Assembly: GCA_020048795.1 (NCBI GenBank)
Contig: JAIFMA010000238.1
Location: 1 to 5,722, forward strand
Source: Rhodoferax sp.
Lineage (GTDB): Bacteria; Pseudomonadota; Gammaproteobacteria; Burkholderiales; Burkholderiaceae_C
DNA: 5,722 nt
Reading direction: 5' to 3'
This document shows, piece by piece, positions 1 through 5,319 of the stretch (the first letter of the stretch is position 1; each line of letters starts with the position of its first letter). The notes under the pieces were generated by a model. It had not been told where the DNA came from. It did no database searches and saw nothing but the letters and a program-made list of their open reading frames with translations. The translations under genes were made by a program, and so were the position numbers.

Positions 1-264
1 AGGGCCTTTGATCCGGCCAAGCTCGAAGACTTTCTGGGCGCGGGGGTCAATATTTATGGGCCGCGCATGCTGCGCTACAAGGGCGTTCTTTACATGCAGG
101 GCACTGATCGCAAGGTGATTTTCCAGGGCGTGCATCAGTTGATGGGCAGCGATCTGGGGCCGCTCTGGGGCCAGGACGAAAAGCCGTGCAGCAAAATGGT
201 GTTCATTGGCATTGACCTGCCGCAGGATATTTTTTTGCAGGGCATGGAAAAAAGCCTTGTCTGA
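1..264 (+). CDS. G3E-family (CobW/COG0523) GTPase, C-terminal fragment
   Basis: Only the last 87 residues of the gene are present; the frame is open from base 1, so the start and the whole GTPase domain (Walker A, CxCC metal motif) lie outside the window. What remains is the CobW C-terminal domain, recognisable from RMLRYKGVLYMQGTDRKV (residues about 22-39), then FQGVHQLMGSDLGP, and the closing KMVFIGIDLP. This family uses GTP hydrolysis to deliver metals, often zinc, to client proteins in the cytoplasm; the particular metal and client cannot be read from this fragment. It ends at a TGA, 146 bp before the GTG start of the dksA locus. The first Met in the fragment, at 67, is internal and not a start. 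Family assignment is strong; a specific gene name is not justified. Confidence 0.88.
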   Translation, partial: RAFDPAKLEDFLGAGVNIYGPRMLRYKGVLYMQGTDRKVIFQGVHQLMGSDLGPLWGQDEKPCSKMVFIGIDLPQDIFLQGMEKSLV

Positions 265-287
265 CCCGCTAACCACAGCCAAATGGA

Positions 288-316
288 TTGTCGATGTTTG
301 CCTCGATTTTTCAAAT
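288..316 (+). promoter_or_regulatory. Possible sigma-70 promoter for the dksA locus
   Basis: TTGTCG at 288-293 and TCAAAT at 311-316 are separated by 17 bp and each match four of six consensus bases. They lie between the GTPase stop and the dksA start. The match is weak and found by eye; read-through from the GTPase gene is equally possible. No terminator-like stem was seen between the two genes. Confidence 0.2.
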
Positions 317-398
317 GATGGGTTTATTCGCAGCCAAGACGGTAAACTCGCGCGCCGAAGAAAATACCCCGCCATGGGAAACCAAACAAAAACCTGCC

Positions 399-405
399 AG
401 GAGGT
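399..405 (+). promoter_or_regulatory. Strong Shine-Dalgarno that fixes the dksA-locus start at GTG 411
   Basis: AGGAGGT lies 5 nt before a GTG at 411, a near-perfect match to the anti-SD sequence. It decides between this GTG and the more upstream TTG at 288 in the same frame, which has no comparable site. Confidence 0.8.
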
Positions 406-410
406 CCACC

Positions 411-1064
411 GTGACAGACAAAGCCGTCAAACCCCATGCTGCCGCGAAGGCCGACCCGGTCGCCAAAACGGTCAAGTCTGACACCAAGCTGACAGCCGGA
501 CCCACTGGCAAGCCCGTTGCCAAACCAGCGGTGGTGGCGGTCAAGGCGGATGCGGCTGCGGTTAAAACGGCCAGGACCCACAAGGCGGTTGTGTCAGGCA
601 AGCCTGCCACGCCGGTACCGGCCGGTGAGCTTGCCGCGGTGAGCCGCAAGCCGGTTTCTCATCCCTCTAAAAAGAAGCCCGAAGAAGTGACTAAAACTCC
701 TGTTGAACCCACGGCCCATGCACCCAAAGCCGCCAAGCCGGCCGCACCGACCCCGGTGGCCAAGGTCGCCGCTGGCGCTGCACAACTGACACCGCTGGGT
801 GTGCCGGTGCGCTCCGGCCGCCCATCGTCACGGCTGGCGCAGTTGACGGTGCCCTCGATGGCGCAGTCGGTGGCCTCCACCGCGGCCAAGTCTAGCTTCA
901 CCCAGATGAGTACGGTGGCACCGATCACCCCGGTGTTGGCCTCTGCCGTCAAAAAAGACCCGGCGTTGGCCAACAACTGGAAAATACATGAACGACACCC
1001 AGATGGCATTTTTTCGCATGAAGCTGGTGGACCTCAAGAACGGCATTCTCAACAACGCCGGTGA
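411..1064 (+). CDS. Ala/Lys/Pro-rich N-terminal tail of DksA, now out of frame with the core
   Basis: Starting at GTG 411 behind AGGAGGT, this frame encodes about 191 residues of low-complexity sequence rich in Ala, Lys, Pro, Val and Thr, with no predicted fold, ending in KKDPALANNWK (951-983). Basic, disordered N-terminal extensions of this kind are common on DksA proteins of Comamonadaceae, so I read it as the first part of dksA and not as a separate gene. After the Lys codon at 981-983 the frame leaves the DksA sequence and runs 26 unrelated codons to a TGA at 1062-1064, overlapping the core ORF. If translated as is, the product is a basic protein of 217 residues without the RNA polymerase-binding part. 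The same frame stays open upstream to a TTG at 288, but that start lacks a ribosome site. Alternative reading: a free-standing histone-like hypothetical protein. Confidence 0.6.
   Translation: MTDKAVKPHAAAKADPVAKTVKSDTKLTAGPTGKPVAKPAVVAVKADAAAVKTARTHKAVVSGKPATPVPAGELAAVSRKPVSHPSKKKPEEVTKTPVEPTAHAPKAAKPAAPTPVAKVAAGAAQLTPLGVPVRSGRPSSRLAQLTVPSMAQSVASTAAKSSFTQMSTVAPITPVLASAVKKDPALANNWKIHERHPDGIFSHEAGGPQERHSQQRR
981..990 (+). other. dksA: Frame junction in dksA: probable internal deletion of 3n+2 nt
   Basis: The tail frame reads TGG AAA (Trp-Lys) up to 983. One extra A (984) follows, then TAC ATG AAC (Tyr-Met-Asn) in the core frame. E. coli DksA has Tyr31-Met32-Asn33 at this point, so the Tyr codon just upstream of the ATG belongs to the core frame. 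In related proteins, from memory, about 19-20 residues of the type ELTDxEVLAMPxxE join the two parts. Loss of roughly 56 nt would therefore explain both the missing residues and the frame change. A real mutation, an assembly error and +1 recoding are all possible. Confidence 0.65.
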
Positions 1065-1350
1065 AACCACTGAGCACCTGCGTGAGGACACGGTGGTGGT
1101 TCCAGACCCGGCTGATCGGGCCACCATTGAAGAGGAGCATGCGCTTGAGCTGCGCACGCGTGACCGCGAGCGCAAACTGCTGAAAAAGATCGAACAGTCG
1201 ATCAGCCGCATCGATGCGGGTGACTACGGTTATTGCGATGAAACCGGCGAATCGATTGGTGTGGGCCGCCTGCTGGCGCGCCCGACTGCGACCCTGTCGC
1301 TGGAAGCCCAACAGCGCCGCGAACTCAAGCAAAAAATGTTCGGGGACTAA
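988..1350 (+). CDS. dksA: RNA polymerase-binding transcription factor DksA, core region
   Basis: DksA inserts a coiled coil into the RNA polymerase secondary channel and, with ppGpp, shifts transcription from rRNA to amino-acid genes. The 120 residues from ATG 988 align without gaps to E. coli DksA 32-151. The coiled-coil tip PDPADRA keeps the two key aspartates (here D40 and D43, E. coli D71 and D74) and the alanine of A76. Residues matching the ppGpp-site positions R91, K98, R125 and R129 are kept (R60, K67, R94, R98), while K139 is Gln108. Of the four zinc cysteines only the first remains (C83; the others are T86, S104, A107), as is usual in beta- and alphaproteobacterial forms. The ATG has only a weak GGA six bases upstream, so it is probably not the native start; the natural protein should begin at GTG 411. 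As it stands the gene is split, and residues equal to E. coli 1-30 are absent. Confidence 0.85.
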   Translation: MNDTQMAFFRMKLVDLKNGILNNAGETTEHLREDTVVVPDPADRATIEEEHALELRTRDRERKLLKKIEQSISRIDAGDYGYCDETGESIGVGRLLARPTATLSLEAQQRRELKQKMFGD

Positions 1351-1377
1351 GGCTTTGTATCCGGGCCGCCTGGTAAT

Positions 1378-1381
1378 GGAG
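1378..1381 (+). promoter_or_regulatory. Ribosome binding site of the STAS-protein gene
   Basis: GGAG sits 8 nt before ATG 1390, in the 39-bp gap after the dksA stop. It supports ATG 1390 as the start; no promoter or terminator is evident in this gap, which fits co-transcription with dksA. Confidence 0.6.
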
Positions 1382-1389
1382 TTCTTTCT

Positions 1390-3090
1390 ATGGCAACGCA
1401 GGACAATGGCTCTGGTTTGCTGTCGAAGGTCGCCAAGTTTGTGCTTAACCCGACGGTAGATTGGGTGGACATCGACAAACCCGGCGAGGCCCGCGCAGCT
1501 GACCGGGGCAAGGAGGCGCTCAAACAGATGATTGAGCGTAAACAGTACAACGACGCGGTGCGCCGGCGCGAATTTGACAAACTGCGCAAACTTCGGCGCA
1601 ATGCTGTGCCGATGGTGGCGGGTGTCACCGCACCGGCATCGTCATTTCAGGACAGCTGGGGTTACTCGGTTTTTGAAGAGCGTGCCAATACGCTGAAGAA
1701 AATCGATGAAATTGAAGCGCAGATGTCCAAACAGTGGTGGAAAGGGCGTGAGCCGTCGGTACCTGGTGGACTGATGGGGCGTGAGGTGGCGGCCCAAGCG
1801 GCACAGCCACCTGGGGCCTTGGGCCTGGACAGCGCCTTTGCCACCACCATGCCCGCTGACCTGGCAGACCGTCAGGAAAAGTCGCGGGCGCAACCGTGCC
1901 CTGAGGTTGGGCTGACGGCAGACTCTGCCGCTGCGACAGCCAAGCCCGATGCTTCAGAGTCCGCGCAGACGGTGACCGGGGCCTTTTCGGTGTCGGTATT
2001 TTCCGATAACGATGCTGATCAAGCCCTGCCGGATCCCCGGCTTGAAGAGGCGGCGATCCGCTTTGCCAACAGCGACGATGGCGGTGCCGAGTCGGTGTTG
2101 CTGGGTGCCTTGCAAACTCCAGGCGCTGCGGCCGAGTTGAGCCAGACCTGGGTCAGTGCGCTGCTGGACTTGTACCGCGCAACCGGGCAGCGAGCCAGTT
2201 TTGAACACATGGCAGCGGACTACGCCTTCCGATTCGAGTGTGCTGCGCCGGTCTGGGGTGGGGCGCTACAGGATGCTGGTCAGGTCATGGCGCAGACAGA
2301 TTTGCCGACCCCAGAGGCCGGTGCCGGACAGATGCGGTGGTATTGCCCGGCCACACTGGATGCTGCGGCGGTGCTGCAGCTACAGGACGTGGTTCAGGGC
2401 AGTAGTGAATCCACCTGGCTGGACTGGCGCTCCATCAAGACCATGACCCCGCAAGCGGCGCAGACGCTGGCGGCGTTATTGGCGCACTGGTGCGAGCAGC
2501 CTTTGCGGCTGTACCTCGAAGGTGTTGAGGCTCTGGAGCATTTGCTGCGGCTTCACACCCCCATGGGTGACAGCCAGGTTGAACAGTTCTGGTGGCGTTT
2601 GCGGCTTGATCTGGCGCGTATCCTGCGTTTGCAGGATGACTTTGAACTGGTGGCGCTGGACTTTTGCGTGACCTTTGAAATGTCGCCACCCTCCTGGCAA
2701 CCGGCACGCTGCCAGCGACTGGATGCCGCGACTTTGAACGCCGTCGCGACTTCTGCCCGTCTGACCGATCCGCCCATGCTGTCGGTGTTGCCGCCGATGG
2801 ATAACGTGAATGGCCAACCGCTGGCCTTGCGCGGCGAGGTGCTGGGTGATGCGTCAGCGGTGCTGCAGTCGCTGCAAGCAGCGATGTCTGGCAACCGCAA
2901 GCTGGTGGTTTCGTGTACCGAACTGGTTCGGGTTGATTTTTCAGCCGCCGGCAGCATTCTGAACTGGATGGCCAATGCCCAGGCGCAAGGGGCTCGCATT
3001 GAGCTGCGTGATGTGCCTCAGTTGGTGGCGGTGTTTTTTCACCTGATTGGCATCAACGAGCACGCCCGAATCATCATTCGAAACAACTAG
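1390..3090 (+). CDS. Large STAS-domain protein of unassigned role
   Basis: A 566-residue protein without signal peptide or membrane segments, so probably cytoplasmic. Regions in order: a charged N-terminal part (about 1-70) with a helical Lys/Arg/Glu stretch around 40-70; a further charged segment to about 120; a low-complexity Ala/Pro linker (about 145-210); a short helical TPR-like segment starting DPRLEEAAIRFAN (215-227); a degenerate STAS-like region (about 315-395, with LDWRSIKTMT at 344-353); a conserved-looking stretch beginning FWWRLRLDLARIL; and a clear C-terminal STAS domain (about 478-566). STAS domains act in anti-anti-sigma switching and in lipid or transport complexes. At the position of the usual phospho-acceptor Ser this one reads FSAAG (517-521), so Ala replaces it by my alignment. 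The gene starts 39 bp after dksA and ends 14 bp before hslV, and I recall similar proteins beside hslVU in other Burkholderiales. The domain call is solid; the function is unknown. Confidence 0.8.
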   Translation: MATQDNGSGLLSKVAKFVLNPTVDWVDIDKPGEARAADRGKEALKQMIERKQYNDAVRRREFDKLRKLRRNAVPMVAGVTAPASSFQDSWGYSVFEERANTLKKIDEIEAQMSKQWWKGREPSVPGGLMGREVAAQAAQPPGALGLDSAFATTMPADLADRQEKSRAQPCPEVGLTADSAAATAKPDASESAQTVTGAFSVSVFSDNDADQALPDPRLEEAAIRFANSDDGGAESVLLGALQTPGAAAELSQTWVSALLDLYRATGQRASFEHMAADYAFRFECAAPVWGGALQDAGQVMAQTDLPTPEAGAGQMRWYCPATLDAAAVLQLQDVVQGSSESTWLDWRSIKTMTPQAAQTLAALLAHWCEQPLRLYLEGVEALEHLLRLHTPMGDSQVEQFWWRLRLDLARILRLQDDFELVALDFCVTFEMSPPSWQPARCQRLDAATLNAVATSARLTDPPMLSVLPPMDNVNGQPLALRGEVLGDASAVLQSLQAAMSGNRKLVVSCTELVRVDFSAAGSILNWMANAQAQGARIELRDVPQLVAVFFHLIGINEHARIIIRNN

Positions 3091-3104
3091 GACAGTTTTT
3101 ATTT

Positions 3105-3650
3105 ATGGATCAATACCACGGAACCACCATCATCAGTGTGCGGCGCAAAACGCCGCAGGGGATGCAGGTCGCCATTGGCGGCGACGGGCAGGTCACACTG
3201 GGCAATATTGTGGTCAAGGGCACGGCGCGCAAGGTGCGCAAGCTCTACCATGGCAAGGTGCTGGCGGGTTTTGCCGGCGCGACTGCCGATGCCTTCACGC
3301 TGTTTGAACGGTTTGAGGCCAAGCTGGAAAAACATCAGGGTCATCTGGTACGCGCAGCCATCGAACTGACCAAGGACTGGCGCACTGACCGCGTGCTGCG
3401 CCGCCTGGAGGCGATGCTGGCCGTGGCCGACCTGGAGGCATCGCTCATCATTACCGGCAATGGCGATGTGCTGGAGCCGGAAAACGGCATTGTGACGATC
3501 GGCTCAGGCGGTGCTTATGCGCAGGCCAGCGCCATGGCGCTGCTCAACCACACCGAACTCAGCGCGCAGGATATCGTGAAACGGTCTTTGGAAATTGCCG
3601 GCGAAATCTGCATTTACACCAACATGAACCACACCATTGAGAGTCTCTAA
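3105..3650 (+). CDS. hslV: ATP-dependent protease subunit HslV (ClpQ)
   Basis: HslV forms the double-hexamer peptidase chamber of the HslUV protease and degrades proteins unfolded by HslU in the cytoplasm. The 181-residue precursor has a six-residue propeptide MDQYHG that is removed to expose the catalytic threonine (T7 of the precursor) in TTIISVRR. GGDGQVTLG carries the conserved Asp (D27), lysines equal to E. coli K28 and K33 are present (K38 and K43), and IGSGG holds the conserved Ser (S134, matching E. coli S124 after correction for the propeptide and insertion). Compared with E. coli, four residues are inserted after SVRR (KTPQGM region), which I believe is normal for this bacterial family. 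ATG 3105 is preceded by AGGA at 3089-3092, 12 nt away and overlapping the STAS gene's stop codon, suggesting translational coupling. No sigma-32-like promoter or CIRCE element was seen upstream. Confidence 0.96.
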   Translation: MDQYHGTTIISVRRKTPQGMQVAIGGDGQVTLGNIVVKGTARKVRKLYHGKVLAGFAGATADAFTLFERFEAKLEKHQGHLVRAAIELTKDWRTDRVLRRLEAMLAVADLEASLIITGNGDVLEPENGIVTIGSGGAYAQASAMALLNHTELSAQDIVKRSLEIAGEICIYTNMNHTIESL

Positions 3651-3721
3651 ACCTGGCGGGTCCAAACCATGTTTGCTGAGCCAAGCGAAGATCATTGCCC
3701 TGTGCCCAACATTTTGAAATC

Positions 3722-5053
3722 ATGTCATCTTTAACACCCCAACAAATCGTCGCCGAGCTCGACAAACACATCGTCGGCCAGCAACAAGCCAAGCGCGCCG
3801 TGGCCATTGCCCTGCGCAACCGCTGGCGGCGTCAGCAGGTGGAGGTTGACCTGCGCAGCGAAATCACGCCCAAGAACATTCTGATGATTGGCCCCACCGG
3901 GGTTGGCAAGACCGAAATCGCGCGCCGTCTGGCGCGTCTGGCCGATGCCCCTTTCATCAAGGTTGAAGCCACCAAATTCACCGAGGTCGGTTATGTCGGC
4001 AAGGATGTCGATGCCATCATCCGCGACCTAGCCGACATTGCCGTCAAGCAAACCCGCCAGGCCGAGACACAAAAGGTGCGTCACCGCGCTGAGGATGTGG
4101 CCGAAAACCGTGTGCTGGACATTCTGATCCCCATGCCGCGCCAGGAGTTTGGTGTGCTTGAGAACAATGAGCCCGAGAGTGCAGCACGACAGAACTTTCG
4201 CAAGAAACTGCGCGAGGGTCAACTCAACGACCGCGAAATCGAGGTGGATCTGGCGAATGCGGTGCCGCAACTTGAAATCATGGGCCCGGCCGGCATGGAA
4301 GAAATGACCGAGCAACTGCGTGGCATGTTCGGCCAGCTCAACCAGAACAAAAGGCAGACCCGCAAACTCAAGATCAGCGAGGCGTTGAAACTGCTGGCCG
4401 ACGAAGAAGCCGCCAAACTGGTCAACGAGGACGACATCAAGACCCAGGCGCTGCACATGCTGGAACAAAACGGCATTGTGTTCATTGACGAAATCGACAA
4501 GGTGACATCCCGCTCTGAAGGCAGTGGTGCCGAGGTGTCGCGCCAGGGTGTGCAGCGCGATTTGCTGCCGCTGGTGGAGGGCACCAGCGTGTCAACCAAA
4601 TATGGCACGGTCAAGACCGACCACATCCTGTTCATCGCCTCGGGTGCCTTCCATTTGAGCAAACCCAGCGATCTGATTCCCGAACTGCAAGGGCGCTTTC
4701 CGATCCGGGTCGAACTGCAAAGTCTGTCGGTACAGGACTTTGTCGCGATCCTGACGCAAACCACGGCGTCGCTGGTCAAACAATATCAGGCGCTGCTGGC
4801 GACCGAGCAGGTCACGGTCGAATTTTCAGACCCCGGCATCACGCGCCTGGCGCAGATTGCCTTTGATGTGAACGAGCGCACCGAGAACATTGGTGCGCGC
4901 CGCCTGTCCACGGTGATGGAGCGTTTGCTCGATGAAGTCAGCTTCAATGCCACCAACCTGGCGGGTCAAACGGTTCAGGTCGATGCGGCCTATGTGGAAG
5001 CGCGGCTGGCCGAGCTCAGCAAGAACGAGGACTTGAGCCGGTACATCCTGTAG
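3722..5053 (+). CDS. hslU: ATP-dependent protease ATPase subunit HslU (ClpY)
   Basis: HslU is the AAA+ hexameric unfoldase that recognises substrates, threads them through its pore and activates HslV. From ATG 3722 the protein is 443 residues, the same length as E. coli HslU. Visible motifs: Walker A GPTGVGKT (57-64), pore loop GYVG with Tyr91, the inserted I domain (about 110-240), Walker B VFIDEID (253-259), arginine finger in ELQGRF (R325), sensor 2 GARR (391-394), and the C-terminal tail ending LSRYIL, which docks into HslV. All key positions fall on their E. coli numbers. The frame is open upstream to a TTG at 3695, but the family's N-terminus (here MSSLTPQQIV) begins at 3722; neither start has a clear Shine-Dalgarno. 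It follows hslV after 71 bp. Nothing appears damaged. Confidence 0.97.
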   Translation: MSSLTPQQIVAELDKHIVGQQQAKRAVAIALRNRWRRQQVEVDLRSEITPKNILMIGPTGVGKTEIARRLARLADAPFIKVEATKFTEVGYVGKDVDAIIRDLADIAVKQTRQAETQKVRHRAEDVAENRVLDILIPMPRQEFGVLENNEPESAARQNFRKKLREGQLNDREIEVDLANAVPQLEIMGPAGMEEMTEQLRGMFGQLNQNKRQTRKLKISEALKLLADEEAAKLVNEDDIKTQALHMLEQNGIVFIDEIDKVTSRSEGSGAEVSRQGVQRDLLPLVEGTSVSTKYGTVKTDHILFIASGAFHLSKPSDLIPELQGRFPIRVELQSLSVQDFVAILTQTTASLVKQYQALLATEQVTVEFSDPGITRLAQIAFDVNERTENIGARRLSTVMERLLDEVSFNATNLAGQTVQVDAAYVEARLAELSKNEDLSRYIL

Positions 5054-5126
5054 GCTGTTTGCGCAGACCGCACACGATGGGGTAGTTGCAGGGTTTTCCT
5101 CAGACATTACTTTCAAAAAGCGCGCT

Positions 5127-5151
5127 AAGTGCTTCATTCAAAACACTTTTT
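5127..5151 (+). terminator. Possible weak terminator after hslU
   Basis: AAGTG (5127-5131) can pair with CACTT (5144-5148) across a 12-nt loop, followed by a T run ending at 5151. The stem is short and AT-rich, so this is a weak candidate. It lies about 75 bp after the hslU stop and before the mraZ regulatory region, where the end of the hslVU transcript would be expected. Confidence 0.3.
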
Positions 5152-5163
5152 CGCCTTAAAGGT

Positions 5164-5175
5164 GACTTCTAAGTC
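5164..5175. repeat. Short palindrome GACTT-CT-AAGTC
   Basis: A perfect 5-bp inverted repeat with a 2-bp centre in the hslU-mraZ gap. It could be a small operator half-site pair or chance; no regulator can be named from it. Confidence 0.3.
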
Positions 5176-5195
5176 GTTGATTCCATTGTAAAAAA

Positions 5196-5224
5196 TTGTT
5201 GCAGGCCGGTTTGCAGGGGATGAT
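5196..5224 (+). promoter_or_regulatory. Possible mraZ promoter
   Basis: TTGTTG (5196-5201) and GATGAT (5219-5224) are spaced by 17 bp, matching three and four of six consensus bases. A second option uses TTGCAG (5211-5216) with TACAGT (5233-5238), 16 bp apart, which would place the -10 on the first AGTG box. Both are weak, and I cannot choose between them by eye. Confidence 0.25.
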
Positions 5225-5233
5225 TTTGCTGAT

Positions 5234-5273
5234 ACAGTGCAAAAAAGTGCAATTTAGTGGTGAAAAGTGTCAA
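5234..5273 (+). promoter_or_regulatory. MraZ-box array: four AGTG repeats at exact 10-bp spacing
   Basis: AGTG occurs at 5236, 5246, 5256 and 5266, one per helical turn. The four decamers are acAGTGcaaa, aaAGTGcaat, ttAGTGgtga and aaAGTGtcaa. MraZ proteins are known to bind arrays of GTG-containing direct repeats with 10-bp period upstream of their own gene (TGGG-type in E. coli, AAAGTG-type in Mycoplasma). The array ends 46 bp before the mraZ GTG start, so autoregulation of mraZ and the following dcw genes is the natural reading. Seen directly: the repeats and spacing. Inferred: that MraZ binds them. Confidence 0.75.
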
Positions 5274-5281
5274 TTCACCGC
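5257..5281 (+). repeat. Imperfect hairpin overlapping the last MraZ boxes
   Basis: GGTGAA (5259-5264) is a perfect inverted match to TTCACC (5274-5279) with a 9-nt loop; a T-G wobble and a further G-C pair extend the stem to 8 bp. It covers parts of the third and fourth AGTG boxes, so it could affect mRNA leader structure or be incidental. Confidence 0.35.
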
Positions 5282-5305
5282 CTTGATTGCCGTCATTCAC
5301 CCAAC

Positions 5306-5311
5306 AAAGGT
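5306..5311 (+). promoter_or_regulatory. Ribosome binding site deciding the mraZ GTG start
   Basis: AAAGGT lies 8 nt before GTG 5320. Together with the family N-terminus (M/V-F-Q/R-G-A) it fixes a GTG start; no ATG is available at this position. Confidence 0.6.
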
Positions 5312-5319
5312 CTGCTGTC

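Noticed and set aside
311..1332. Several long open frames on the - strand opposite the dksA locus
   Set aside because: They mirror the GC-rich, low-complexity coding strand, have no recognisable domain and no ribosome sites; they are shadows of the + strand gene.
3695..3721. Upstream TTG start for hslU adding nine residues
   Set aside because: The family N-terminus begins at ATG 3722, giving 443 residues with all motifs at their usual numbers.
3669..3734. A 21-residue mini-ORF from ATG 3669 that overlaps the hslU start
   Set aside because: It could couple hslU translation, but it has no Shine-Dalgarno sequence and no recognisable peptide; length is within chance.
3714..3744. Sigma-32-like elements TTGAAA and CCCCAA around the hslU start
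   Set aside because: The 17-bp gap is longer than usual for heat-shock promoters, and transcription would begin inside the hslU coding region.
4028..4779. Open frames of 146 and 186 codons on the - strand inside hslU
   Set aside because: They lie wholly within a well conserved hslU and show no family resemblance.
3652..4970. A shared 13-mer AACCTGGCGGGTC in the hslV-hslU gap and within hslU
   Set aside because: One 13-base match within a window this size is compatible with chance; there is no longer homology around it.
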